Assembly: GCA_021234155.1 (NCBI GenBank)
Contig: JAJEKV010000004.1
Span: 5,518,109-5,582,108, forward strand
Source: Isoetes taiwanensis
Lineage: Eukaryota; Streptophyta; Lycopodiopsida; Isoetales; Isoetaceae
Reading direction: 5' to 3'
DNA: 64,000 nt
This document shows, in pieces, positions 46,201 to 52,214 of the stretch (within the stretch, counting starts at the first letter, position 1; every line of letters starts with the position of its first letter). Under the pieces are notes generated by a model. That model was given only the letters and a program-made list of their open reading frames with translations, ran no database searches and was not told the DNA's origin. A program made the position numbers and the translations under genes.

Positions 46201-47312
46201 GTCAAAGCTTATTTTCAACATCTCAAGAGCCCACTGCTTGGCTTTTTCCAGCTGCACTATTTCACCAAAATATGGAGCCACGGCTAAAGCCCTTGAAATG
46301 GCAGGCATAATTCCCTCAATTCAGAATGGCCTTTCAGTCAACAAGTAATTTCTCGGCATTTATGTGGTCACTTCCATAATCATCACCAAGCAGGATTTTT
46401 CCAGCTGCACTTTTTCACCAAAATCTGGAGCCACGGCCAAAGGACTTGAAATGACAAACAACTCCCCCAATTCAGGATGGCCTTTCAGTCAACAAGTAAT
46501 TTCTCGGCATCTATGCTGGTAACTTCCATCACCACCAAAAACAAAAATTTGGACAACTTTGTCACCACACTCTTGGACCCCATGTCAGGTCATATTGCAA
46601 CCAAATTCGGAACTCTAACCCTTGGCCAAGATGTGCTCAATTTGGCAGCCTTTTGCTATGATTTGGCACTTCTTCACCACATGCGATTGTTTTTTGGTCA
46701 TTAATCAGCTCGAATCCTCCTAGAAGCAGCCATCAAGTATGACTTCCACCACTGCGGCAATGGCAGTGTCCGCCGTGATTTGGCGACTCTTACCACAAAT
46801 GACGGCTTTCTATTGTAAGTTAGCTCAAATCAACTGGTAATTTGTCAATTCTTAGTACCCAATTTGTCTGGCACCATATTAATTAAAACTTGGAATAAGA
46901 CAGCAAGGATCACAAGATACAAAGCAAGACACAAGATAGGTTGAGTGTAATGCTGAATTATACTTACTGGTCCTATATGGTGTCTAGCACCTGATGATAC
47001 TGCCGTATTCTCCAATCCATCCCATGCTTTTGGCTCTATTTTTAAATGTCTGCTATGCAAAATCAGTGCATCGGATGTCATATATGGAAAATAAAAAGAC
47101 CAAACAAAACTCTTCCACAGATTAAAGCCAACCAACCGAAACACATGACGAAGTAAGCCGCTCTCTTGGCTCGTCCATAAACAACTTCCTGTGCCATCAA
47201 TACTATCTTCTAATGACGATGGTCCGTAAAGTTGATGAATTTGAGCCTGATGAAGAGCCAGCACCATTAAGGCTCCAGCTGCATACGAATGAACTGAATC
47301 GAGCTCCGCCAT
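22183..47312 (-). CDS. TMCO4: TMCO4-like DUF726 membrane protein (15-exon gene)
   Basis: Fifteen exons join in frame into 603 residues: 47312-47137, 47049-46968, 45133-44741, 44003-43832, 31946-31809, 31688-31591, 29320-29229, 29150-29080, 28828-28693, 23141-23082, 23016-22934, 22860-22784, 22557-22487, 22409-22352, 22287-22183. Order and spacing follow plant TMCO4/DUF726 proteins: an N-terminal helical part (SYAAGALMVLALHQAQIHQ), an acidic linker, a Gly/Ala-rich membrane segment (IIGAAALTGG...GLAAPAIAAGL), a second hydrophobic stretch, then an alpha/beta-hydrolase-like half with nucleophile elbow G-F-S-L-G (exon 11). Yeast Mil1 and human TMCO4 are homologues; Mil1 is linked to the AP-1 clathrin adaptor, and enzymatic activity is unproven. 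ATG 47312 has A at -3 and G at +4. No premature stop or frameshift was found, so the gene is probably functional although introns 4, 6 and 9 are packed with retroelements. One intron uses a GC donor. Confidence 0.93.
22352..22409 (-). CDS. TMCO4: TMCO4 exon 14
   Basis: Acceptor GAAATTCTAG and donor GTAAGC. Encodes SLLTQGLAGVQAVDVPGFES, matching the family's SLLSQGLAGIQPV-VPG block. Confidence 0.92.
22487..22557 (-). CDS. TMCO4: TMCO4 exon 13
   Basis: Acceptor ATTGCTACAG and donor GTAAAA. Encodes VVAGRFVNGYSRNDWILGVV then YRS. The family's VYSTNDWTLGV reads GYSRNDWILGV, with the conserved N-D-W kept. Confidence 0.92.
22784..22860 (-). CDS. TMCO4: TMCO4 exon 12 (GC donor)
   Basis: Acceptor GTGTAACAG. 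Encodes SIVERVVLLGAPLKL then ENQQWEKVRK. The exon ends AAG followed by GCAAGT, a standard GC-AG donor that matches U1 well at the other positions. Confidence 0.9.
22934..23016 (-). CDS. TMCO4: TMCO4 exon 11 (nucleophile elbow)
   Basis: Acceptor CTGCTACAG. Encodes RPVTLVGFSLGARVIFSCLQ then ELAAKVGT; donor GTAAGT at 22933-22928. G-F-S-L-G is the GxSxG serine motif of lipase-like hydrolases. An upstream GTAGGT donor was rejected because only GTAAGT restores both the phase and the family's spacing. Confidence 0.93.
23082..23141 (-). CDS. TMCO4: TMCO4 exon 10
   Basis: Acceptor GTCTTCCTACAG and donor GTGCTT. Encodes SDKAGKLLADCLLRDLQGSR, the S-D-K-A-G-K block of the family. It follows the 5.5-kb intron 9. 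Confidence 0.92.
23215..24170 (-). other. TMCO4 intron 9, 3' part: no feature recognised
   Basis: Intronic. The 88-codon minus-strand frame at 23426-23692 has no recognisable motif. Confidence 0.5.
24221..24690. repeat. Tandem duplication, 2 x about 235 bp, in TMCO4 intron 9
   Basis: Copies begin CATCGAACAAGA at 24221 and 24456. They share blocks such as CCAGCTAAAGTGTAT, GATAATAAGCAGCC and ACATCCATCTCGATCC, with about 10% divergence. The paired reading frames on the minus strand are by-products of the repeat. Confidence 0.85.
25208..28010 (-). mobile_element. L1-type LINE with inverted middle segment (TMCO4 intron 9)
   Basis: Read on the minus strand from 28010, AWNYNGTLRSDPGG opens an endonuclease domain (28000-27650). 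It is followed by the post-endonuclease linker (27641-27240; AQMPQNIWYDEECKNFHKQL) and the reverse transcriptase fingers (26970-26641; LRAKGQAGFRRNFSTIDHIF, FVDFCRAFDTVP). The palm and following part are on the plus strand instead (26006-26640). The minus orientation resumes from about 26000 down to 25208 with the C-terminal region and the tail protein. Stops and frameshifts are frequent. Element family and domain order match the LINE at 34103-39105. Confidence 0.85.
26006..26640 (+). pseudogene. Inverted LINE reverse-transcriptase palm segment
   Basis: The plus-strand segment starts LYENVLGRIKV, shifts frame, and reads SDEISSTIGIKQGCPLFPTL then FGLYIDELESSVAAFGG. The catalytic YADD appears as YSDD at 26193-26204, followed by YTYMGVKFKG and a decayed PAALY...WGVDMTAKEWAQIVKL. 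It continues exactly where the minus-strand fingers stop (WAIL at 26641-26660), so it is the missing middle of the same element in reverse orientation. Roughly 100 codons between WAQIVKL and the resumed C-terminal part are lost. Confidence 0.8.
28013..28300 (+). other. Open plus-strand frame in TMCO4 intron 9, unrecognised
   Basis: A 125-codon frame (28013-28390) reads SGKAKIAVSERLYATNIKLA then IKFFKEKNVMGKNACVYLRT. It directly precedes the Copia integrase fragment. It may be part of the same decayed element, but I recognise no motif. Confidence 0.25.
28320..28470 (+). pseudogene. Copia integrase-core fragment
   Basis: The frame reads LNSDKGGEFNLGQFEQYFKD, then HGMVRRPSRPYTPR. This matches the Copia integrase core (LRSDxGGEFxSxxFxxFCKxHGIxRxxxxPYTPQQNG), including the GGE(F/Y) that follows a catalytic Asp. 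The fragment is isolated and lies 220 bp from TMCO4 exon 9 on the opposite strand. Confidence 0.75.
28693..28828 (-). CDS. TMCO4: TMCO4 exon 9
   Basis: Acceptor CATATTACAG and donor GTTTGA. Encodes AVAGELMKQGAMMTVLSGLI, TAFAWPSALLSITNF and IDSKWAIAVDR, a hydrophobic probable membrane segment. Confidence 0.93.
29080..29150 (-). CDS. TMCO4: TMCO4 exon 8
   Basis: Acceptor GAAATGTCAG and donor GTTAAA. Encodes YALRWESKHLMAVSTAIQDW then LTT, the family's WESKxLxAVSTAIQDWL block. Confidence 0.93.
29229..29320 (-). CDS. TMCO4: TMCO4 exon 7
   Basis: Acceptor AAATTTTCAG and donor GTGCTA. Encodes RLGVGIVVSGIVFEEDDFTR then PWDAQDGDLER, matching the family's SGFVFEDEDFxxPWE block. Confidence 0.93.
29560..30960 (-). 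mobile_element. Second, divergent non-LTR retrotransposon (TMCO4 intron 6)
   Basis: On the minus strand a reverse transcriptase can be traced through many stops: ELDGLGIK, SLMANHLGTVVEQTLSRWPQ-like, EHAIRAKGQAVYAAYSTLEQ, MHACFVDIKRAFDTEPRK, NMRVKRGG, FMQMT in the place of FADD, and VMIFGMSRKSQINGLIV. The finger, palm and thumb order is that of a non-LTR reverse transcriptase. Sequence and spacing differ from the L1-type LINEs in introns 4 and 9, so this is another lineage, and older. Confidence 0.7.
30965..31165 (+). pseudogene. LINE ORF1-type RRM fragment, plus strand
   Basis: ETERQKKECNLKITGLEETQ, then EDIKETVTEFFKNTRFL and EPEKPRFELESRRCK. N-(L/I)-(K/R)-(I/V)-TGLEE is the start of the RRM-like domain of L1 ORF1 proteins. 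It abuts, head to head, the minus-strand reverse transcriptase ending near 30960, so it belongs to a separate insertion. Confidence 0.55.
31591..31688 (-). CDS. TMCO4: TMCO4 exon 6
   Basis: Acceptor TTGGTTCCACAG and donor GTAAGT. Encodes AGASLTGSKMARRIGGIDEF then GFEEIGDNHHQG, the family's GAGLTGSKMARRTGGVDEFEF block. Confidence 0.94.
31809..31946 (-). CDS. TMCO4: TMCO4 exon 5 (membrane segment)
   Basis: Acceptor TTCTCCTACAG and donor GTATGG. Encodes LAAPAIAAGLSAMAPAIGTI, then IPGFAAAAAATGTAAGS and AAVAASFG, a Gly/Ala-rich hydrophobic hairpin typical of the family. Confidence 0.94.
32485..32640 (+). other. Possible LTR end with tRNA-iMet-type primer site
   Basis: GGTGTAACACT is followed by TAGTATCAGAGCCAGAGCC (about 32612-32630), close to the TGGTATCAGAGC primer site. 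A TGTTATCC start at 32489 would give an LTR of about 120 bp. This is suggestive only. Confidence 0.25.
32640..33735. repeat. Array of degenerate repeat units in TMCO4 intron 4
   Basis: At least three incomplete copies of one unit lie in a row. Landmarks recur in order: GCCCTAACCAA, AGACGTTGAGGTTTGACC, CTCCCCAAGATCTACTC, GGTCCCATGGCCCC, AAACCATATCAATTCCTCCC, GCATATGGACTTACATC, GGCAATTTTTTATTT and GGGCTCTGATATCATTTG. The last resembles a minus-strand tRNA-iMet primer site. The unit may be an LTR with its flank that duplicated in tandem. There are no open frames. Confidence 0.7.
34505..34888 (-). pseudogene. LINE ORF2 C-terminal zinc-motif region
   Basis: FYKDNFLNISADGFIIRSGY, LNKVRYSMGQFRVSSHQLEI, then CPMCDLNMVELEEHFIFTC. 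A C-x2-C ... H-x4-C motif near the ORF2 C-terminus is general for plant L1 elements. The frame is separated from the upstream RT by at least two shifts. Confidence 0.8.
35501..36336 (-). pseudogene. LINE reverse transcriptase domain
   Basis: The fingers (NLFNEAICNGFPWVWSNNVI, KAGDSMNPTNYR, 36336-36180) and the palm (36178-35501) lie in two frames. The palm carries QAGFRKNFSTIDHIF, YCCFVDFRKALDTVP, GVKQGCPLSPTLFGLYIDEL and the catalytic LLYADDVVLIS. The catalytic residues are intact over 225 codons, so this is the best-preserved RT in the window. The last part (KNNSFTFQGHLLG) is out of frame relative to the 35359-34916 continuation. Confidence 0.9.
37101..37800 (-). pseudogene. LINE apurinic-endonuclease-like domain
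   Basis: The decayed frames read NYGMSLEFYGC-like, ASPYQALYMDIAEFSTFGDV and ILVGDFNARTRDEQVHLNDF, then ILIPEIHPKETGIARTSADI. G-D-F-N-A-R is the conserved endonuclease motif. The upstream part contains stops. Confidence 0.8.
37841..38200 (-). pseudogene. LINE ORF1, RRM/C-terminal part
   Basis: NIRVTGLKDLSDPSKAAIDF, IDRSWKVNNGTRSPALIIRF, AKARLEALKRRRNLQKFPDI. This is the RNA-binding ORF1 domain of L1-type elements. It is cut off from its coiled-coil N-terminus by the nested fragment at 38201-38660. Confidence 0.8.
38201..38660 (-). mobile_element. Nested LINE 3' fragment inside LINE ORF1
   Basis: The plus strand shows (GAAA)n at 38201-38218, then TTTATTAACGTCTACG, GGGTCTATGAGACC, and a region near-identical to 34106-34455 that includes a shifted copy of the basic tail protein (QKRKYPDPKG, MKHKKSFQKRPSS). 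It interrupts ORF1 between the coiled coil and the RRM. It is a 5'-truncated copy of the same LINE family, same orientation, inserted into its relative. Confidence 0.85.
38660..39105 (-). pseudogene. LINE ORF1, coiled-coil N-terminus
   Basis: RMFRIETELVSLKAKVVEQD, SRIMKLKATVAEQEKEIISI, KIEELQTVVKEQQAETNKWV. Heptad-rich sequence is typical of the trimerising N-terminus of L1 ORF1 proteins. The frame has no ATG and runs in from Copia RNase H codons, so the true LINE 5' end lies near 39105. Confidence 0.75.
39163..39600 (-). pseudogene. Copia RT/RNase H part
   Basis: VSRFMQNVAQLHWPAAKRIL then FYLKGTITEGLI match the Copia block SRFMxxPxxxHWxAAKRILRYLKGT. Frame changes flank it. Confidence 0.8.
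40435..40860 (-). pseudogene. Copia RT N-terminal part
   Basis: AMQEEYSMFMKQGTWDLV, CVYKTKFTADESIAKHKASL, YTEAFAPVSQLSEQ, YMEQPPGFITKGEEHFVCQF. This is the standard Copia RT entry region, interrupted by frame changes; the catalytic YVDD region is not preserved here. Confidence 0.85.
41050..41426 (+). mobile_element. LINE 3' end fragment with (CTTT)n tail
   Basis: The plus-strand segment contains HETxKVFPEE-type tail-protein sequence (CATGAAACATAAAAGG...), GGAGGGTTTTCCTCC, ATGGTCTCATAGACCC, AGACGTTAATAAAT, and then CTTT units (41405-41426). It is the same family as the minus-strand LINE, in the opposite orientation. It splits the Copia integrase from the Copia RT, so it inserted into the Copia element. 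Confidence 0.85.
43052..43188. repeat. Tandem duplication, 2 x 63 bp (period 74)
   Basis: AAGGTTTCAGA(A/T)AGTTCC ... GTTCTAC occurs at 43052-43114 and 43126-43188, with three differences. It lies in the gag-proximal part of the Copia remnant. Confidence 0.85.
43559..43640 (+). other. Possible plus-strand Copia LTR start after a polypurine tract
   Basis: CGGGGAGA (43551-43558) is followed by TGTTAGAAATATATTC. A G-rich tract just before TGTTA is the usual junction of internal sequence and 3' LTR in Copia elements. The partner LTR was not found. Confidence 0.3.
43832..44003 (-). CDS. TMCO4: TMCO4 exon 4
   Basis: Acceptor GCTTGTGCAG and donor GTAATT. Encodes AAMEILVAHIAMAARKEKQD, EEKKSYWDKWKHGGIIGAAA and LTGGTLLAVTG. 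It is followed by the 11.9-kb intron 4. Confidence 0.94.
44125..44250 (+). pseudogene. Copia RT entry fragment in TMCO4 intron 3
   Basis: HAAWLVAQRRAQQYGVKHDE then VFTPAGRLSIRI. This corresponds to the Copia block KARLVAKGxxQxYGVDYxExFAPVARLxxIR. It is on the plus strand, 120 bp from exon 4, and too short to assign further. Confidence 0.75.
44741..45133 (-). CDS. TMCO4: TMCO4 exon 3
   Basis: Acceptor CTTTCCTAG and donor GTTAGT. Encodes FIRLLAEDDNSSSSTLQCSK, EGELANAVHAMDARTQE, an acidic low-complexity linker, then RKIAVLYELLVACISSDV and GYDARHRVALRLLSTWFNMK. The Y-D-A-R-H-R-V-A-L-R-L-L-x-T-W block is diagnostic of plant DUF726 proteins. Confidence 0.94.
45134..46240 (-). other. TMCO4 intron 2, 3' part: no feature recognised
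   Basis: The 118-codon minus-strand frame at 45321-45677 begins with exon-like sequence (ILMEKLLAELPHMSLKIKDS before a GTCTCT). Exon 2 joins exon 3 perfectly in phase without it, and the family has no such segment. Confidence 0.5.
46246..46515. repeat. Tandem duplication, 2 x about 120 bp (period 150)
   Basis: TTTTCCAGCTGCACT(A/T)TTTCACC ... AATTCAGGATGGCCTTTCAG ... TTTCTCGGCAT occurs at about 46246-46365 and 46396-46515 with roughly 8% divergence. It is within TMCO4 intron 2. Confidence 0.85.
46968..47049 (-). CDS. TMCO4: TMCO4 exon 2
   Basis: Acceptor TGCATAGCAG and donor GTAAGT. Encodes HLKIEPKAWDGLENTAVSSG then ARHHIGP. Confidence 0.94.
47137..47312 (-). CDS. TMCO4: TMCO4 exon 1
   Basis: Encodes MAELDSVHSYAAGALMVLAL, HQAQIHQLYGPSSLED, then ESGLLRHVFR, ending at donor CG|GTTGGT. 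Two further GT sites lie just downstream; this one restores the arginine codon and the family spacing (VF(K/R)xLxI). Confidence 0.92.
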
Positions 47313-48049
47313 GCTTAACACAAAAAAACATAAATGGGTTAATCCACCTCAGTTCGATGTGGTTAGTGTTCTTTTTTCTGTACCTATCACGGTAGGGTTG
47401 GAAATTGAAGGCTGCAGATTGAAGGCTGCAGGCTTGCAAGACCCTTTTACCATGCAAAATAAAGTCTTCACATAAATGTATATTCAACTAGCAGAATTGC
47501 AGGGTTGGGAAGAAGGCTAAGCAGATGGATTTGTGTTGGTATTTTAATTGTAGTAATTTGAATTTTGGCCCATGGGAAATCACCCTGCTAAGTGGTCATC
47601 ATGCATTTCTATCATCTAGAATGCTATATTGTGCAAATGGGTTGGATTTGCAAATCCAAAAGTTTACCTTTTACTTTCTTCGATGCATACCTACAACGCC
47701 GATATATTATATTCGTTCATGTATTCAAAACTTCAATGCCAAGGGATCATGATGAAAGCAAAAGCACTAAGGGAACATTATTAAAAGCAAGCACTAATTA
47801 GTACTAGAACTTAAGGCTTGGTAATAGTGTTGAAGATAACATTAGGATTTAGTAATAGAGCTTAAAGTTTGGTACAATAGCTGAGACGATTATGTCATGT
47901 TTGCATACACAAAGAAATTCCATTAAAGAAAACATATATAGGCACATTTTTCAGCAAAGATTTAAAATATATTCTCATCAAGCAATGTTAAGCTTATATA
48001 AAGCTACATTTTCATTAAGCAAACTGTAAGCACTCTTTACATAAGGAAA
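47313..48049 (-). promoter_or_regulatory. Intergenic region between lectin 3' end and TMCO4 start
   Basis: These 737 bp must hold the TMCO4 promoter and the lectin terminator. A TGGGCC motif (complement of 47568-47573), a site II-type element common in plant housekeeping promoters, lies about 260 bp upstream of the ATG. No clear TATA box was found. The assignment rests on position. Confidence 0.35.
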
Positions 48050-48286
48050 TCAGACTGGAACCATCTTCCAGCGCTGATTGTCATGTTCCTTCAACCAGTG
48101 GCAAAGGATAAGCTTAGTTCCTTCTTTTATGCCACTATGCTTTTTATCACCATGATCAGCATCCATGTTCAGGTCTATATTGTTATACATCTGAATAGTT
48201 GTAAACCCATGCCCCAAATCATCACTTGTAGACCACAAAATTGAATCATCCACGTGTCCCTTCTTGTGATATGGCACAGTGTAAAT
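48050..48286 (-). CDS. EUL lectin last exon
   Basis: Acceptor GTGTGGCAG. The exon holds the D-(E/D)-S-(V/I)-L-W motif, the M-x-N-N-I-x-L-N-x-D-A-x-H-G-D-K block and the terminal QRWK of EUL domains. It is fully open for 78 codons to TGA at 48052-48050. Confidence 0.85.
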   Translation of the reverse strand: MYTVPYHKKGHVDDSILWSTSDDLGHGFTTIQMYNNIDLNMDADHGDKKHSGIKEGTKLILCHWLKEHDNQRWKMVPV

Positions 48287-48711
48287 CTGCCACACAGATT
48301 CACAGATTCCTATATAAGAAGAGCGTTACTTGGATATCTACATTCAATCTAAATATGTTTCTGACATATGGTATAGATATAGAAGATAAGACATAAAACA
48401 TAAAGGCAAAAATATAGTAATATTTTACCAGTTCATTCTCAGAAGTGCCATGGCGCAGGGCTTTTCCTATGCCCCTGTTTATAAGGGCAAAGGCACGGAA
48501 TCCAACTGCATCTTTCAGATTTTGGCCTCAACTTTCACCCTTGATCCATATCTGCATCCCATTGAACATTTAAGAATGATATACGTACCACATAAACAAA
48601 TGATCCAAACTCATACTGCAAAACACCGGCAAAAGAAAAGATTGGCAAAGATTAAAATGCCTTGATTCAGACTAGAAGTGTCTATCTAATCTACTTCCTT
48701 CAGCATAGCGC

Positions 48712-48737
48712 AAAAAAAAAAAAAAAAAAAAAAAAAA
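48712..48737. repeat. A26 homopolymer in the lectin intron
   Basis: Uninterrupted adenines on the plus strand. Confidence 0.9.
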
Positions 48738-49094
48738 GCTTAATAAACAGAGCCCTGATTACTTATAGACCTGGTGTGGATCGGAGATATTAGCACGGGC
48801 CATGGTCACTTCTCCATTGTCCAGAGCGGTCAAATAGAAATCATTTTTGGCTTGGCTCTTCTGGGATCTCACTATGTGGATGGCAAAGGCAGGTAGATTG
48901 GATCCATCTTGATCAAGTTCTCCTTTTCTGCTTCCGTAAAAATTTATTGTCATAATTTGCAAACAAAAACAGATCGGACATACAAATCATACCATGCATG
49001 GCTCATAATATTAAACAATCTTCAACCAAGAAAAAGAATAACCCCTTGCATAAAACAAGCAGCAACAGAAATCTCGCATCGACATGCTTGACTT

Positions 49095-49225
49095 ATAAAG
49101 ATCAAACTCTGCTTAAACCAAGCTGAAGATCATCTGCATCAGCATCTGCATCATCCCTGTCATCCTCCCCATTAGCTTCTTTAGCAAATTTAACATCTAG
49201 TCTGGGAGATCGGCTAGGAAGCGCA
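49095..49225 (-). other. Acidic open segment upstream of the lectin domain, unrecognised
   Basis: The minus strand reads RPRLDVKFAKEANGEDDRDD, ADADADDLQLGLSRV, then a stop. It could be an N-terminal exon of the EUL lectin, as many EULS proteins have a variable acidic or proline-rich leader, or chance. The donor is uncertain (CTTG|GTTTAAG). Confidence 0.3.
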
Positions 49226-49419
49226 AAATAAAGGATCAGTATGGCATCCGCAACCGGCTTAAGGAATTACCTGGGTTTTCTATTCTTCCTAGCCGTTGAT
49301 TCATAAATTAGAAGATCTAACGGTTGAGATGAAAAAAAACTGACATGGCATGACACATGGCATAGCTAGAATCGCAGCAAATTGGTCACCTGGAGTTAGG
49401 CAGCCCTACTAAAAATAAG

Positions 49420-50634
49420 TCTATACTAGTAAAGGGAGCCCGGCGTTGTCGGGCGTAAATACAAATAATAAGTTAATGCGAGGGACTTAGTTGGCCTAAA
49501 TAGTTGATGCTAAACAACATGAATAAGTTATATATTAAAATGCATGATGTTGTTCAAGCCAGAGTCTACCATATAGAGACGTATTATAAAGAGAGAAAGT
49601 TCGACTATGTGTAGTGAACTTTAAGCTTTATTATGGGCTGTGATAATGCAGATGTAGATGTGTGTTTTTGGATGCTTGAATTATTCTAGTGTATTTCAAT
49701 GTTTAAGTATTAAGTTTGGTCTTATGGTGTTCCCTATTATAAAGACAGAGGCATATGTTATGTAAGATATTGTGGAGACGTATTGATTGCACTAAATGGG
49801 CTTTTGCAATGGTGTCTTTATGTTATACACATCCGCACCCTCTCTTCTCTTAGGTTCAATGTCTAAGTCAATTACAAATAAAAAGGGATCAACTGAACAT
49901 AAGTCTGGGGATATATAAAGGTACATCAAGTTAATTAAGGCATTTGCAATAGATGTTTCTTTGAATTCCAAATGTGTGGCATTCCATTAAAAGTGCTCTT
50001 TACAAAACACCCATTGACATGCGAACATTTTGACATAGTCTTTACATCACCACTAATAGCCATGAATGCATGGTCCATTATATGAGTTGGTCTATTGGAA
50101 CGATTTGTGGCCACCTTTATAATGCTAGTTATTTGGATGCACGAAACATGCAATATATGATGTGCCTGATTTATATTGGAGAGTTAAGTTGGGTGAGCAT
50201 AACAAAGTAGTTTGTTGTCTCCTGGATCGGAAGCAACATTTGTAGCAATAGTAAGATACATAGCAATGCAAGACCTCATTAATGTGAATACTACACCTCT
50301 TTCTATTGGCTGAGCATTAGTTTCAGTTGTATATGTAACCATGACCTGTTTCCACGTGGTGGACTAATCAGCTGGTTTAGATTCAACTTATAATTTGTGT
50401 TAAACATACAAGCTTGATCCAGCATGCCATTACATGAAGAATAACATTCATATACATCTTAATACATTCCAATGGTATTTTTTGTTCAATTATTTAGTTC
50501 CAAATTTCAAACATCCAATGCTAATATGTACAATAACTAGTAACTGATGCACGAAGTACTTGAACCTGTACTTGCAACTTTATCCTCATACAAGAATTTA
50601 GCGCTGGCGGAGCCAGCGCCTTGTGCACCTCTAG
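49420..50634 (+). mobile_element. Candidate non-autonomous Helitron, 1215 bp
   Basis: The 5' end is TCTATACTAGTAAAGGGAGC followed by a GCCCG/CGGGC hairpin (49438-49454). The 3' end is an 8-bp hairpin GCGCTGGC-gga-GCCAGCGC (50601-50619), 11 nt, then CTAG (50631-50634). TC start, subterminal hairpin and CTRR end are the Helitron hallmarks, and the 5' sequence resembles known plant Helitron starts. The flanking bases are G and G instead of the usual A and T. No Rep/helicase coding. It lies just upstream of the lectin. Confidence 0.65.
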
Positions 50635-51502
50635 GAATTGAACGAAGAATATGACTATGCTTAGTAGATGCTATTGGGCCAAATTATTTGTGCCAAAAAG
50701 CGCACAAGCTAATGACAACTTTTATAAATGCCTAGAACAAATGTTTCTTACGAATTTAATTTTTTAATAGGAAGGTACTCAAATAAAGGTTGGGAATAAG
50801 ATTTTGATGTGGTATTGTATTGGAGATCATATAAATATAGGGTTTGAGGAGCTTATTGCCAAATTTAGAGCAACATAATTTCCTGAGTCTTTTCTAGCCG
50901 TCGTTCTCTTAATGGTTGGAGGGGAGGAAGTAGAAAGTGTAGCCTAAGTTATGCTAAGGTTCAGAATGTGCCTTCGCATTAGCAGGAAAGAACCGGGGCA
51001 AGCAAACTCGCTTGCCTCTGCATTAGCACGAAAGGACCGGGAGCAAGCAAACCAAGAGCGAGCAAAACTAGGAGTTTGTGTGCAGCAGGGACATGCAAGA
51101 AGGGAGGGCAAACTTAGGGAGCATAGTAGTTCGATTACAGCGAGGGCAAAGCGAGGGATTGGAAAATAAAAAAAAAGTTGGAATGCGTAGAATCGACAGG
51201 CCTCAGTATTGTGACAGCAACATTGAAAGAGAGAGGAAGGTCTATTTATTAAATATGAAGAAAGATTTAATGTTGGCAAGATATTTCTCAAAAAAAATAT
51301 TTTTATTTGAAAAAGAGCAATTCAATTCAAAAAAAGAAAAAGAATTTGCAAAATACATAAATATCATCATTGTTGTGAATATTATCTAGAAACATATATA
51401 CATATAATTATTTTGGTTTATCATCTGCTCTATTTTGGTTTATCATCTGCTCTATTTGCTCAAGTTGTACTATGATAAATAAATTGTCCACTCTAGTGTA
51501 TA

Positions 51503-51608
51503 TGCTTTATTTGCTCAAGTTGTGGATATTAACAAACTAGCTAACCATGATTCTCTGCTTTATTTGCTCAAGTTGTGAATATTAACAAACTAGTTAACCA
51601 TGATTCTC
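51503..51608. repeat. Tandem duplication, 2 x 53 bp
   Basis: TGCTTTATTTGCTCAAGTTG ... ACCATGATTCTC at 51503-51555 and 51556-51608, with two differences. A shorter repeat of TTTGGTTTATCATCTGCTCT lies just upstream at about 51413-51452. Confidence 0.9.
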
Positions 51609-52110
51609 TGAAATTATTTTGCCATGGTCCATGCCTACTTTGTTCCAACGTTCTTGCCAGCATGCCTATTTCTCATGCCTATTTCTCTAGCCTGTATGTT
51701 CCTAACATTGCTTCCCTACGAATCTTTTTCTTATATTTCATGATGATGGCCTTATGAATGATATAACAATTTTGTTTCATGTGAAGCATGTAATAGTTTC
51801 ATATATTGGAGATGGGATATACTAGATACTGGAGTGATTAAGGACCTCAATTTATCCTGAAAAATATCTCCATGAAGCATATATAATCCAGATATAGCAA
51901 GAAACAACTCTAAGCCAATTTTTCCAGAACTTGTTCTCCTGCTTCAATAGCAAGCTCTGTGCAGTATCTTAGTTACTATTTCCATGATTGAGATCACTAA
52001 CCTGGCCTGTATCAAAAAGATTCCCAAGACATGTATTCCAAATCACGTTGAAACCAAATAATGTCTAATGTACCCTGAGTTCATTTTTGCACAACCTTGT
52101 TTCAACGGTA

Positions 52111-52214
52111 AAGTTTCTTTAATTAAGTCTAAGATGCATGGGAAGGGGTATAGAGCATTTGAATTTCTAAGTTTCTTTAATGCATGGGAAGGGGTATAGA
52201 GCATTTGAATTTCT
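52111..52214. repeat. Tandem duplication with internal deletion
   Basis: AAGTTTCTTTAA ... ATGCATGGGAAGGGGTATAG ... GAATTTCT at 52111-52168 and again at 52169-52214, the second copy lacking 12 bases. Confidence 0.85.

Larger units (their letters stand above)
48050..48927 (-). pseudogene. Euonymus-type (EUL) lectin gene; central join broken or unresolved
   Basis: Three segments on the minus strand form one EUL domain (ricin-B-like beta-trefoil that binds glycans; plant EULS proteins are nucleocytoplasmic and stress-responsive). Segment a (48927-48771): FAIHIVRSQKSQ, NDFYLTALDNGEVTMARANI, SDPHQ at a GT. Segment b (48518-48429): LKDAVGFRAFALINRGIGKA, RHGTSENEL at a GT. Segment c (48286-48050): IYTVPYHKKGHVDDSILWST, GFTTIQMYNNIDLNMDADHG, NQRWKMVPV-stop. 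Segments b and c join in phase. Between a and b the expected H-W-x-K-D is absent, and the frame leading into LKDAVG has a TGA unless one base is added in an A run near 48520. Either a small exon was missed or the gene is dead. An A/T-rich intron with an A26 run separates a from b. The gene lies 740 bp upstream of TMCO4 on the same strand. Confidence 0.75.

Noticed and set aside
47313-47321. Upstream start of TMCO4 giving three extra residues
   Set aside because: The upstream codon is GTG. The only ATG in the frame is at 47312, with a good context.
50951-51389. Plus-strand frames rich in Arg, Glu and Ala
   Set aside because: No splice signals or family resemblance; the sequence is repetitive (GCATTAGCA(G/C)GAAAG units).
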